Assembly (NCBI RefSeq): GCF_021390495.1
Contig: NZ_JAJEJP010000001.1
Coordinates: forward strand, 1,302,001-1,366,000
From: Paraburkholderia sp. ZP32-5
GTDB taxonomy: Bacteria; Pseudomonadota; Gammaproteobacteria; Burkholderiales; Burkholderiaceae
Direction: 5' to 3'
Length of the DNA stretch: 64,000 bases
Positions 19,280-27,868 of the stretch are shown here, piece after piece (position 1 is the first letter of the stretch; every line of letters begins with the position of its first letter). Made by a program: the position numbers and the translations under genes. The notes beneath the pieces are model-generated. The model was given only the letters and a program-made list of their open reading frames with translations, searched no databases and had not been told where the DNA came from.

Positions 19280-19380
19280 CGGGCTTCACACTCTTTACAA
19301 AGCATTTAGACATAGCTCGATATCATCGCTCCGCTTGACGCTACCGGTCTCGGTGATGCGTCATATTTGGGAGCAAAGCT

Positions 19381-19752
19381 ATGTTCGAAGTTGGCAAAGA
19401 ATATTCTCGGGAAGATATCCATCGCGTGACGGGCGGATGCAAACAGGCATTCCTGCCCGTGAAAGGCGGCAAGGTTGTGGCCGCGCGATTGCGACAGGAC
19501 CTGAACCCCTATGCGCCGGATGTGATCGTGTGCGATGGCAGTGCCGCTGCGCGTGCGGCCGGGCGAACACTCGCGCGACAAACCGATCCCATTCCGGTTT
19601 TTATCCGGACCGCAACCGATCGGTTTCGCTATATGGGCGACTACGTGACTGAGGCATCAATGACCGCGCCGGTCGATTACGCACCGTACGTGGAAAACAG
19701 TAGTTTTACGCTCGGTCAGATTTCGCGTGTGATCAAAATGAAACGTCGTTGA
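19381..19752 (+). CDS. Small SRA/YDG-like (DUF6697-type) domain protein, function unknown
   Basis: 123 residues, ATG preceded by GGGAG seven bases upstream. Opens FEVGKEYSREDIHRVTGG, continues PDVIVCDGSAAARAAG and ends with IPVFIRTATDRFRYMGDYVV-like strands (VPVF/RYMGDY pattern). From memory this resembles the single-domain SRA/YDG-like proteins (ScoMcrA-SBD or DUF6697 type) seen in phages and beside restriction or defence genes, which in some cases read modified DNA. This is a motif-level resemblance only. It carries no nuclease domain. It sits immediately before the J-like fragment (10-base gap), at the left end of the prophage remnant. Confidence 0.6.
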   Translation: MFEVGKEYSREDIHRVTGGCKQAFLPVKGGKVVAARLRQDLNPYAPDVIVCDGSAAARAAGRTLARQTDPIPVFIRTATDRFRYMGDYVTEASMTAPVDYAPYVENSSFTLGQISRVIKMKRR

Positions 19753-19762
19753 TCCGAGTGGA

Positions 19763-20146
19763 ATGGATGACACTGACGGCCGCGTGGCAAATGTGGCTGT
19801 CAAGCCGATTGTGCGTTCACATCAGCACGATATGGGGAATCTCGGCTCGATCACGGTCACGAATCAGTCACCTCCTGCGCCGACTGTCTCTGTATTCGGA
19901 GGCGACACCACAGTTACCTTGCAGATGTCCGTGGCCAATTATCCGGACGTGACGGACTACAGGGTCATCAAGTCTGATCGCGCGGTTGTATATGACGGCT
20001 CGGAAGACACGTTCACAATTTCGCAAGATGGAGAAACGTACACTGTCTATGCATATAACGCGTGGGAAAGCGTCTCGTCCGGTATGTCCACGGTCGCAAT
20101 GGCGCCTGCGGGCCGGGAGACGGCGGCGGTCCAGCATAGACATTGA
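19763..20146 (+). pseudogene. C-terminal fragment of a phage tail tip (host specificity J-like) protein
   Basis: 127 residues readable. After about 30 residues it has NLGSITVTNQSPPAPTVSV, a linker and start of a fibronectin III/Ig-like beta domain with TDYRVIKSDRAVVYDG and TYTVYAYNAW. This resembles the C-terminal end of J-type tail tip proteins, which are normally more than 1000 residues. The large N-terminal part is missing, so I call it a remnant. No ribosome binding site is obvious before the ATG at 19763. It is followed by the tailspike gene as in intact phage tail modules. It could still be translated as a small protein. Confidence 0.55.
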
Positions 20147-20201
20147 TGAACGCACTAAGACCATTTGATCGCGGACTCTTATTCTACCGGGGGACTCAGG
20201 A

Positions 20202-21974
20202 ATGACATTTTCCAAAATTCAGAAGATCGATCGGCTGTCCGTCGACGCGGACCTGATACACGCGGTTGCCCACGGTGGGATTGACGGCACGGTGACGACC
20301 GAAGGCGGCGTCGTGCCATCGGTCGCGAACGCGGTCAACACGCTGAAAGCGTACAACGTTCGTGGCGCGTGGATATCCGGTATGACGTTGGCGATGAAAG
20401 ATGTTGTCACGAATGGTGGGATTGCATACGTTGCGCTTTCACCAGCAGCGTACGTTTCGACCGACGTTTCGACGGACCTCGCCGCAGGTCGACTTGCTGT
20501 TCACCAGGGGGCAACGGTTGAGGACCTCGCGGATGCGACTAAGGGCGTCAAGATGGTTTCACACGCCATTGATGATCGTGATCTTGCAGATCCAGCGAAG
20601 GGTGCCGCGATGGTGGCGTATCGATATTCGAGCGGTCCCGCACGCACGGTGGCCGACGACCTCGACGAAGGGTTTGCGAATCCCAAACGATACGGTGCTA
20701 AAGGTGACGGTTGCACAATTGACAGCGCAGCGATTCAACTCGCGATTGACGAGTTGGCGGCTCGTGGCGGCGGCGTTGTATGGTTCCCAGGTGGCAACTA
20801 CGTCTGCAATTTGTTGCTGAGAGACGGAGTGCATCTCATCAGTGGCGCCGAACATTTTGGCTATCTGCCGCAGGCAGGCGGGCCACTTGCTGGCGTGACT
20901 CTCACGCAGGCGGAAGCCGGATTCGTCGTCGATACGCCGACCGATCTCAAGCGTGGCGTGCTGAGCGTTAAGGGCATTAACTTCGAGGGTTTGGGCGCGG
21001 CATTTGCGGGTGGGGGGGTACGCTTCGCGAGCACGAAGTGGGCGGCCATCAAATGCTGTTCAGCCAACAATTTTGCAGATCAAGCTTTCTTGCACACCAG
21101 TGGTTGGGGCGTGGTCTTCGAGGATCTCCTTGCTACAAATTGCTTGCTCAACGCCGCTCGCACCAGCGTCGCCGGCGTGCTGGAGACGCACGGCACCGAC
21201 GACTTTCTGAATCGCTGTGAGATCGCGGGACAGTCAGCTTCTTCCGTAACGGATTCGAACCTGTATCGGGCGTCGATAGCTGTCTATGGCGCCAACAACT
21301 TCCTGTGCCAGGTGATCGGTGAGCAGGGCGATCGTGGCATCTATATCGGTCCGCAGGCTGGTGCCGGTCATCGCATGTCGCTTTGCCGCGCGGATAGTAA
21401 CGGCGGAGTGGGCATCTGGATTGATGGCAACATCATCGGCTCGGTCTGTACCGCCTACAACAACAGTCTGGCTGACTCGGGCACATATTCCGGCTTCTAT
21501 GCCAGCTCAACGTCGACTGCCTGCAAGTTCTCCTCATGCCGATCGGATGGTGTCGGTGCGACGAGTCAGCAGAAGTATGGCTACGAGGATCACGTCAGCA
21601 ACTCGGTCGCCAATGTGCGCAACAGCTATATCGATTGCGGTGGCGTGTATAACGCTTTGGGCAACTACCTCACCCAGGGCTATCTTGGCTCCGGCGTAAT
21701 CGCACCGCCACAGGCAATCCGGCCGGCCGATGGATCGACCGTCGTCGATGTCACCGGCACCAGCTTCGTCGTGCTGCAGGACTATGTGACCAACACGACG
21801 GTGACGAACTTCACTGGTGGCGCCGAAGGGCAGACGATCCGTGTGCTGGGTGACGCCAACGTGATAATCGGCAACGGAGCCGGGATCAACACGCCGACCG
21901 GCGCTGCGGTTGCACTTGCCGAAAAGACCATGTACAGCTTCACGCAATACAACGGTAGCTGGTACATGGGCTGA
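20202..21974 (+). CDS. Phage tailspike with pectate-lyase-like beta-helix
   Basis: 590 residues; GGGGGA lies seven bases before the ATG. The N-terminal ~140 residues are a virion-attachment and carbohydrate-module type region (AYNVRGAWISGM then VTNGGIAYVAL, TDLAAGRLAVHQG). At about 158 the parallel beta-helix begins with NPKRYGAKGDGCTIDSAAIQ, the Pectate_lyase_3 signature, followed by GGGVVWFPGGNY and many short repetitive turns. A small trimer-tip-like C-terminal domain starts near residue 510. Such tailspikes bind and often cleave capsule or O-antigen. The reading frame is intact. A strong terminator follows at 22009. Confidence 0.85.
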   Translation: MTFSKIQKIDRLSVDADLIHAVAHGGIDGTVTTEGGVVPSVANAVNTLKAYNVRGAWISGMTLAMKDVVTNGGIAYVALSPAAYVSTDVSTDLAAGRLAVHQGATVEDLADATKGVKMVSHAIDDRDLADPAKGAAMVAYRYSSGPARTVADDLDEGFANPKRYGAKGDGCTIDSAAIQLAIDELAARGGGVVWFPGGNYVCNLLLRDGVHLISGAEHFGYLPQAGGPLAGVTLTQAEAGFVVDTPTDLKRGVLSVKGINFEGLGAAFAGGGVRFASTKWAAIKCCSANNFADQAFLHTSGWGVVFEDLLATNCLLNAARTSVAGVLETHGTDDFLNRCEIAGQSASSVTDSNLYRASIAVYGANNFLCQVIGEQGDRGIYIGPQAGAGHRMSLCRADSNGGVGIWIDGNIIGSVCTAYNNSLADSGTYSGFYASSTSTACKFSSCRSDGVGATSQQKYGYEDHVSNSVANVRNSYIDCGGVYNALGNYLTQGYLGSGVIAPPQAIRPADGSTVVDVTGTSFVVLQDYVTNTTVTNFTGGAEGQTIRVLGDANVIIGNGAGINTPTGAAVALAEKTMYSFTQYNGSWYMG

Positions 21975-22008
21975 TTTTGGCGGCTTTTGTCCACGGCCTT
22001 TTTAAAAT

Positions 22009-22042
22009 AGACCGCCCGTGAATTGCATGAGCGGTCTTTTTG
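22009..22042 (+). terminator. Intrinsic terminator after tailspike gene
   Basis: AGACCGC (22009-22015) pairs with GCGGTCT (22031-22037), followed by a run of five T counting the last stem base. Confidence 0.8.
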
Positions 22043-22127
22043 CACTTGAGAAGCGTTTGCCGCTGAAGCAGTATCAGCATACCGCTCTATCAGTAGCGCA
22101 ACCTTGTCCACTAAAAAGAGGACCTGC

Positions 22128-23369
22128 ATGACGGATATTATTTCACCGAAGCAGTGCCGCCACTCGTTCATCAATGCACCAGCGTACCTGACAGCTAACA
22201 ACGACGCTACGAACGGACTGATGTTCCGTGTGTGCCACTCATTCCTGTCACGCCCTGTTGCTGTTCGCGCGGTGTTCTATAACCACCTCTCAACGTTGGT
22301 CGTTTTCGCTCAGCATTACGCGGCGACCGCCCACACGATCGGACCGGCGCTACAATCTTCGACGGCAGTTGAATGGACCGCAGGCGGCGCCGTGTCATGT
22401 GCCCCGGCAAATGACACGGCTAACTCCAACCCTTCGATCACATATGGGCCGTGGGTTCCGGTGTACGGCGTCGAATCTGTTGACGATCCCGGAACCTATC
22501 CTGTCATGGTTCATGCGGTACTACAGCCGGCATATACGGAATTCTGGACGCCGTACGAAGATCAGACATGGCGTGCTAGCGAGCCTAAAAATAGTGGCCT
22601 GTTCTGGACGGCGCGGCAGCAGTCGGGTAGCGATCCGTTGGCGAATCCCGGCCTGTTTTCATCGACGACGGTACAGGGGCGTAGCGCGATCGCGGGCATT
22701 GAGGCGATCTGCGAGGATGGCTCAATCCTCGTTGCTGACTGCGGCGACTCGATCACAGCCGGCGCGGGCCAAACAGACTACGGCCGGTCCGATATATATC
22801 GCGCTATCTCTGCGATCAACCAATTGGGAGAGGCAAAGGTCAGTCATATGCGTGGTGGATTTGGTGGGCAAAATTCGCTGGGCTACTTCAACCGAGCGAT
22901 GTATCTTCTGCCGGTCCTTCGGCCCGACATTCTGATTTTCTCAATGGGGTCGCCGAACGACGGCATACCGTCGCTGGGCGGTCAGCGCACGAATTGGAGC
23001 CAATGCTTGCAAGTGATCGAGCTCGCCCGTTCTCTCGGTACACGGATCATCCTTCGAGGTTGGGCTCCGCATTCGGTCGTGGCCGACAATTGGCCGCAAG
23101 GGACGCTGACTTACACGCCAGGTTATCCGATCGAGACAGTGAACGGCGATGTGTACCGACAGGACACTAACGCGCGCGGGCAAGCGATGAATGGACAAGG
23201 GTTGGTGACGTGGACGCCAGGGCCCTCCGCCTTGGGGGATGGCGCGAAACCGGAGCGCTACATCACGAGGTACACCGACGATACCAATCATCCGAATGAC
23301 GCCGGCTATGCGGCGATCACTCCCGCCATGCAGGATGCCGTCATGCGGGCGCTGATGAGCATCCAGTAA
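22128..23369 (+). CDS. Phage-associated SGNH/GDSL esterase
   Basis: 413 residues from the ATG at 22128, with AAGAGG six bases upstream; the frame extends to a TTG at 22104. The N-terminal ~190 residues form a beta-rich adaptor domain without recognised function. The SGNH hydrolase follows: block I DCGDSITAG with the nucleophile Ser, block II glycine in GGFGGQNS, block III Asn in GSPND, and block V DTNHPNDAGY with the catalytic Asp/His. Phage SGNH proteins of this kind commonly remove O-acetyl groups from surface polysaccharides. It has its own terminators on both sides and lies directly after the tailspike. Confidence 0.85.
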   Translation: MTDIISPKQCRHSFINAPAYLTANNDATNGLMFRVCHSFLSRPVAVRAVFYNHLSTLVVFAQHYAATAHTIGPALQSSTAVEWTAGGAVSCAPANDTANSNPSITYGPWVPVYGVESVDDPGTYPVMVHAVLQPAYTEFWTPYEDQTWRASEPKNSGLFWTARQQSGSDPLANPGLFSSTTVQGRSAIAGIEAICEDGSILVADCGDSITAGAGQTDYGRSDIYRAISAINQLGEAKVSHMRGGFGGQNSLGYFNRAMYLLPVLRPDILIFSMGSPNDGIPSLGGQRTNWSQCLQVIELARSLGTRIILRGWAPHSVVADNWPQGTLTYTPGYPIETVNGDVYRQDTNARGQAMNGQGLVTWTPGPSALGDGAKPERYITRYTDDTNHPNDAGYAAITPAMQDAVMRALMSIQ

Positions 23370-23417
23370 GACGCCCTCCTTTTGATGGGTCGCCGCCGAC
23401 TTTACTGCGCGGATATG

Positions 23418-23446
23418 ACGGCCGCCCTCGGGCGGTCTTTTAATTT
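23418..23446 (+). terminator. Intrinsic terminator after the SGNH gene
   Basis: Stem GGCCGCC/GGCGGTC (23420-23426 with 23431-23437) around a CTCG loop, followed by TTTTAATTT. Confidence 0.8.
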
Positions 23447-23506
23447 CTTCCGCGGTACGACATGCACTGCAGATGAGGTAACGCCGTTGAGACGCGGGTC
23501 TTTCAG

Positions 23507-24616
23507 TTAGACATCGTGGAATGTGTTGATCCGGCGCAGGGCTGCGGCGAAAAGCGAGAGTCGACGGAACACTAACCGAATAGCTCGGCGCAACATTGGC
23601 TCCAAATAAGTCGCGATCACCCACGCGACGCAAGCGAGGAAAATGATCGGTCCCAAGGGCAAAAGAGCTGCTGGTATCGACGGGCACAACTGCCTTAGCT
23701 GCACCGTCATCGAGACGACTGCATTCTCGTGAATAAGGTATAGGGGATAGCTGATCAATCCGAGAATGAGCCACGCCCTATACTTTAGAAAACGCTGGAC
23801 TTTTTCGTTCGTCATCGAAGCGGTGAATAGGGTGATCATCAGAGCCGGCGGTATTTTTTCGATGAAATGCGAGCCGTTGAAAAAAGCGACAGCGATTACG
23901 GCCGACACGACGGCGGCGATCAGTGTGCGGGGGGACCGATCTTGCATGTAAAGGTAGAGCGTCGCGCCAAACGTGAACCAGCCGAAGTGCTCAGCGCTGG
24001 TTCTTTTGAGCGCATAGTTGGTCCAGTAGATTGCGGCATCCGCATGCGGGTGCTTGATCATATAGAACTTAAAGCAGACGGTAATCACGAACAGCAAAAA
24101 TAGGATTGAGACTGCTCGGCGCGCGCCGAAAAGAAAATATAGCGACCCAAATATCACGTAGAACTTGACCTCAACGAAGAGCGACCAGAATGGCCCCTCT
24201 AGTGCGCGGAAGTGTGTCGCCAGGACATAGTTCAGCCAGCCAGGCTCAATGAGCAATAGCCCTGGAATTGTATTGAGTGGGTCTACCGGACCGGCCGGTC
24301 TATGTGTAATTAGGCGCGACGTGGCGAGTATGAGCAGGGTGGCGATCAGCATTGCGGGGAAAAGGCGGAGCCAACGGCGCAGTATGAAATCCAGCATGTT
24401 TTTGCTTCGCTCCAGTGAAAGGAGGATGACAAAACCAGAAATCATGAAAAACAGTTGAACACCAACCCATCCGTATCGAAGAAAAGGAACGTGCTCGAAT
24501 CTCTCTCCAAACGGCACGATCCCCGGCCAGCGAATGTAAGCGTGAAAAAGGACTACGAGGAGAATTGCGACTCCACGAAGCCCATCCAGATAAGAGAGTC
24601 GTGTGCTGGTTTCCAT
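23507..24616 (-). CDS. Acyltransferase family 3 (OafA/Oac-like) O-acyltransferase
   Basis: 369 residues from the ATG at 24616; a TTG at 24679 would add 21 residues. An integral membrane protein with about ten helices, opening YLDGLRGVAILLVVLFHAY, with the conserved catalytic-region His, then LFFMISGFVILLSL and the FWSLFVEVKFY block that replaces the common WSLSVEEQFY. AT3 proteins transfer acetyl or other acyl groups to O-antigen, exopolysaccharide or peptidoglycan sugars across the inner membrane. It is the only leftward gene in the prophage remnant, so has its own promoter, as phage conversion genes often do. Base use is markedly A/T-rich. Substrate inferred only. Confidence 0.88.
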   Translation of the reverse strand: METSTRLSYLDGLRGVAILLVVLFHAYIRWPGIVPFGERFEHVPFLRYGWVGVQLFFMISGFVILLSLERSKNMLDFILRRWLRLFPAMLIATLLILATSRLITHRPAGPVDPLNTIPGLLLIEPGWLNYVLATHFRALEGPFWSLFVEVKFYVIFGSLYFLFGARRAVSILFLLFVITVCFKFYMIKHPHADAAIYWTNYALKRTSAEHFGWFTFGATLYLYMQDRSPRTLIAAVVSAVIAVAFFNGSHFIEKIPPALMITLFTASMTNEKVQRFLKYRAWLILGLISYPLYLIHENAVVSMTVQLRQLCPSIPAALLPLGPIIFLACVAWVIATYLEPMLRRAIRLVFRRLSLFAAALRRINTFHDV

Positions 24617-24725
24617 TGATGTGAATTGAGGAACATCCGTTGTGGAGATGGGCGCGCCTGATAGGATAGCTCTGAGCAATGGTCTTATTCCGACAAAGTC
24701 TTGGCAAATCTGTTGGTTTCAATAG

Positions 24726-24749
24726 AGCCACCTTCGGGTGGCTTTTTTT
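24726..24749 (+). terminator. Orphan intrinsic terminator (rightward)
   Basis: AGCCACC-TTCG-GGTGGCT (24726-24743) followed by a T tract. No rightward gene now ends before it: the gene to its left runs leftward. It probably closed a lost or displaced late phage transcript. Confidence 0.8.
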
Positions 24750-24762
24750 GGGGGGGAGACGA

Positions 24763-24933
24763 ATGCAGGAATAGGAGAAAACTCTCCTGGAGTTGTTAAT
24801 CATGTGCGCAATGTTTGGCATCGCAAAGCTACTGGTCAGTAGCGAAGCGTTGACCTTTCGGCTGATCCTCGGCCGTGCAATCCTCGGGTCGGCAACGTCG
24901 ACGGTGGCGGGCGTTGCGCTCGTGCCTTTATGA
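24763..24933 (+). pseudogene. Broken phage holin gene
   Basis: The ATG at 24763 has a strong GGGGGAG site four bases upstream, but codon 4 is TAG (24772-24774). After it the frame reads EKTLLELLIMCAMFGIAKLL, then SSEALTFRLILGRAILGSAT, a good match in style to the first half of small phage holins with their membrane helices. It stops at 24931, long before the expected second half. An ATG at 24802 could still give a 43-residue peptide. A short MTLMRRGARV reading in another frame at 24930 may be the old C-terminus, implying an internal deletion. No endolysin follows. Confidence 0.6.
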
Positions 24934-25126
24934 CGTTGATGCGCAGAGGCGCCCGCGTTTGATCGTCGTCGACGAAATCAAGCTCAATTCGCGCGGCCAA
25001 AAAACATCCCGCTTCCGTTCTAGCTTTGGGTGTTCGCATCGCCCCGATGAGACTCGTGGCCATCGCAATACATACAAAAAAATTGCCAATAGCAGGCTAG
25101 GTGGCGATCCTCAAAATGAGGAAAAA

Positions 25127-25579
25127 ATGGACCAACGACTCGGTGCGCTCTATGAACTGAAACGCCTGTCATTCTCGATCGGTTACATCCAGAATCCCAA
25201 AAATTTTAGCCCCGCGTTTGCCTACGCTTATTACAATCGCGTCGCCCCGATCTTTCACGAGAATATCGCGCGGGAAACATATGATTTCGGTCCGTTCATG
25301 GATGTGTATGCCGTCAAAGCGTCGTTTGTAGACGAAGTGACCAAATACGTCGATGAGTGTGACTTGGCGGGCAATCTGACTGCTATCGGATTCTACAAAC
25401 TTGAGGATAGGTTCAGCGGTTACAAGGCAAACCGAATGGAATTGCTTCACGCGCTCGAATATACCCCTATCGCTGGCCGATTCAGCGATGCCGTTTGGAA
25501 GGCGATTGAGGCTGATGCGCCTGTCGAAGGGAACCGATTAGCTGACATGTTCCTTCCCACCGAAGTCTCGTTCGATTGA
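25127..25579 (+). CDS. Hypothetical protein, 150 residues, in accessory block
   Basis: The ATG at 25127 has GAGG five bases upstream; the frame is open further left but that part looks non-coding. No family recognised. The product is acidic, soluble and aromatic-rich (SFSIGYIQNP, FAYAYYNRVAPIF, ETYDFGPFMDVY). The C-terminal half is predicted helical (ELLHALEYTP, SDAVWKAIEADAP). No signal peptide or membrane segment. It is the last gene of the prophage remnant, after the broken holin, in the position where phages often carry moron or exclusion genes; that role is speculation. Confidence 0.7.
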   Translation: MDQRLGALYELKRLSFSIGYIQNPKNFSPAFAYAYYNRVAPIFHENIARETYDFGPFMDVYAVKASFVDEVTKYVDECDLAGNLTAIGFYKLEDRFSGYKANRMELLHALEYTPIAGRFSDAVWKAIEADAPVEGNRLADMFLPTEVSFD

Positions 25580-25677
25580 TTTTTTGGGGTGGTTGATTGG
25601 CTGGTGACAGCAGGTGAAGCGCGAAACCAGATCTTTAGCCATCTACGGTCGATCGCCGGTCCGCGATTGCCCTCATT

Positions 25678-25699
25678 GATGGGTAGCTAGATGGGTAGC
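25678..25699. repeat. Paired 10-bp direct repeats, possible integrase arm sites
   Basis: GATGGGTAGC occurs at 25678-25687 and 25690-25699, a 12-bp period, close to the right edge of the accessory block and about 60 bp from the 3' end of rng. Closely spaced short direct repeats beside a prophage end are typical of tyrosine-integrase arm sites, but no integrase gene or second att copy was found. Confidence 0.5.
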
Positions 25700-25759
25700 C
25701 AAGAAGCGGGTGTGAGGCGATTTTCGTCGTAAATCATTGAAAATAATAGTAAATATTTT

Positions 25760-27229
25760 TTACATCAGCACAATATCGTACTGCTCCTGGCTTAGATTCG
25801 ATTCCACCTGCAACGACACCGGCTTGCCGATGAAATCGATCAGCATCGCCAGATGCTGCGACTCTTCTTCCAGAAACAGATCGATTACCTGCTGCGACGC
25901 GACCACGCGAAACTCGCGCGGATTGAACTGCCGCGATTCGCGCAGAATCTCGCGCAGCACGTCGTAGCAAACCGTGCGCGCGGTCTTCACCTGGCCTTTG
26001 CCCTGGCAAACCGGACAGGGTTCGCACAGCACATGCGCGAGCGATTCGCGCGTGCGTTTGCGCGTCATCTCGACGAGCCCGAGCTGAGAAAATCCATTGA
26101 CCGTCACACGCGTACGGTCGCGCGACAACGCCTTCTTCAATTCGCCGAGCACCTGATCGCGGTGCTCGACGTTTTCCATATCGATGAAATCGATGATGAT
26201 CACGCCGCCCAGATTGCGCAGCCGCAACTGTCGCGCGATCGTATGCGCGGCTTCGAGGTTGGTCTTGAAGATCGTGTCGTCGAAATTGCGCGCGCCGACA
26301 TAACCGCCGGTGTTCACGTCGATCGTCGTCATCGCCTCGGTCTGGTCGATCACCAGATAGCCGCCCGACTTCAGATCCACCCGGCGCGACAGCGCACGCT
26401 GAATTTCGGCCTCGATGTTGTACAGATCGAAGAGCGGCCGCTCGCCGGTGTAGTGGTGCAGCTTCGACGAAACGGCGGGCGTGAATTCCGCCGCGAAGTC
26501 GGCGAGCATCTGGAATGTCTCGCGCGAATCGACCTGGATGCGCGAGGTTTCATCGTTGACGAAATCGCGCAGCACGCGTTGCGCGAGATTCAGATCCTGG
26601 TAGAGCAGGCTGGTGGGCGGCATGCGCTGCCCCTGCGACAGAATCGTCGCCCACGTCTTGCGCAGATACGCGACGTCGGCGGCGAGTTCTTCGCTGGTTG
26701 CATCCTCGGCGATCGTGCGCACGATATAGCCGCCTTTTTCGTCGGCGGGCAGCACGGCGGTCAGCCGCGCACGCACGGCCTCGCGCTCCGCTTCGCTTTC
26801 GATCTTCTGCGAGATGCCGATATGCGGCTCCTGCGGCAGATACACGAGCGTGCGCCCGGCGATGCTGACCTGCGTGGACAGCCGCGCGCCCTTGGTGCCG
26901 ATCGGATCCTTGACGACCTGGACCATCAGCGTTTGACCTTCGAAGACGATCTTTTCGATCGGCTGATGCGGTGCCTGATGCGGTGCTTCGCCGGCGATGC
27001 GCGGATGCCAGATATCGGCGACGTGCAGGAACGCGGCGCGTTCGAGACCGATGTCGATGAACGCGGATTGCATGCCCGGCAGCACGCGCACGACCTTGCC
27101 GAGATACACGTTGCCGACGCGTCCGCGCGACAGCGTTCGTTCGACGTGAAGTTCCTGGACGGCGCCCTGCTGAACGAGCGCGACGCGCGTTTCCTGCGGC
27201 GTGACATTGATCAGGATTTCTTCGTTCAT
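25760..27229 (-). CDS. rng: Ribonuclease G
   Basis: 489 residues. Starts MNEEILINVTPQETRVA and carries the N-terminal S1 RNA-binding segment (GNVYLGKVVRVLPGMQSAF). The catalytic DNase I-like core has VDVNTGGYVG-type TIDVNTG and IIIDFIDM with the metal-binding Asp residues, and the Zn-link CEPCPVCQGKG near residue 405. It lacks the long C-terminal scaffold of RNase E, which fits RNase G, the endonuclease that matures 16S rRNA 5' ends and trims some mRNAs. Nine bases separate it from maf upstream; they are surely co-transcribed. Confidence 0.95.
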   Translation of the reverse strand: MNEEILINVTPQETRVALVQQGAVQELHVERTLSRGRVGNVYLGKVVRVLPGMQSAFIDIGLERAAFLHVADIWHPRIAGEAPHQAPHQPIEKIVFEGQTLMVQVVKDPIGTKGARLSTQVSIAGRTLVYLPQEPHIGISQKIESEAEREAVRARLTAVLPADEKGGYIVRTIAEDATSEELAADVAYLRKTWATILSQGQRMPPTSLLYQDLNLAQRVLRDFVNDETSRIQVDSRETFQMLADFAAEFTPAVSSKLHHYTGERPLFDLYNIEAEIQRALSRRVDLKSGGYLVIDQTEAMTTIDVNTGGYVGARNFDDTIFKTNLEAAHTIARQLRLRNLGGVIIIDFIDMENVEHRDQVLGELKKALSRDRTRVTVNGFSQLGLVEMTRKRTRESLAHVLCEPCPVCQGKGQVKTARTVCYDVLREILRESRQFNPREFRVVASQQVIDLFLEEESQHLAMLIDFIGKPVSLQVESNLSQEQYDIVLM

Positions 27230-27238
27230 GGTGTTGTT

Positions 27239-27868
27239 CTAGAAGTCGATGCGCGCTGCGCGCAGGAGAGCAGCGGTTTCAAAAAGCGGCAAACCCATGA
27301 TACCCGAATAGGACCCGTCGATATGCTCGATAAACTCCGCCGCGCGGCCCTGCACGCCATAGGCGCCGGCTTTGCCGAGCGGTTCGCCGCTGGCCGCGTA
27401 GCGACGCAGCGCGTCTGCGTGCACTGCAGCAAAACGCACCTTCGATACCGACAGCGCCGCGGGCAGCAATGCACCATCGGCATCGATCACGGCGATCGCG
27501 GTCAGCACTTCGTGCGTGCGGCCCACGAGGCGGGTCAGCATCGCGACGGCGTCGTCGGCATCGATGGGCTTGCCGAGAATCGCGTCGTCGATCGTGACGG
27601 TGGTGTCCGCAACGAGGATCGGCCGCGCCGCATGGCCGCCGTCGACGAGCCGTGCGCGCGCCGCGTGCGCTTTGGCGATGCACACGCGCTGCACGTAGGC
27701 GTGCGCGGATTCGCCAGGCAGTTCGGCTTCTAGCGCTTCGGCATCTTCATCGGGGCGCGGCAGCAGCAGCTCGAAACGTACGCCGAGTTGTTGCAACAGC
27801 TCCTGACGGCGCGGACTTTGCGACGCGAGGTAGACGAACGGATGCGGCGAAGCTAAGGACGTGGGCAT
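27239..27868 (-). CDS. Maf-like nucleotide pyrophosphatase
   Basis: 209 residues from the ATG at 27868; a longer frame to 28069 is non-conserved. The Maf signature is present: [17 protein letters not shown] near residue 12, then [15 protein letters not shown] near 88 with the catalytic Asp, and [20 protein letters not shown] near 168. Maf/YhdE enzymes hydrolyse dTTP, UTP and modified nucleotides to monophosphates in the cytoplasm. It lies in the rlmH-maf-rng order seen widely in beta-proteobacteria. Confidence 0.93.
   Translation of the reverse strand: MPTSLASPHPFVYLASQSPRRQELLQQLGVRFELLLPRPDEDAEALEAELPGESAHAYVQRVCIAKAHAARARLVDGGHAARPILVADTTVTIDDAILGKPIDADDAVAMLTRLVGRTHEVLTAIAVIDADGALLPAALSVSKVRFAAVHADALRRYAASGEPLGKAGAYGVQGRAAEFIEHIDGSYSGIMGLPLFETAALLRAARIDF

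Larger units (their letters stand above)
18940..25757. mobile_element. Decayed prophage remnant (tail and lysis end)
   Basis: A block of about 6.8 kb, visibly richer in A/T and with codon choice unlike its neighbours, lies between mscS and rng. It carries a J-like tail fragment, tailspike, SGNH esterase, reverse-oriented acyltransferase, broken holin and several strong intrinsic terminators, an order typical of the late end of temperate phages. No integrase, capsid, terminase, replication or repressor gene is present, so it cannot be active. Ends are inferred from composition and intergenic position; no matching att repeats were found by eye. An alternative is stepwise acquisition of phage genes. 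Confidence 0.75.

Noticed and set aside
24836..25063. Leftward 75-residue frame between holin remnant and the unknown gene
   Set aside because: No ribosome site, no recognised domain, and it overlaps the holin remnant; probably chance.
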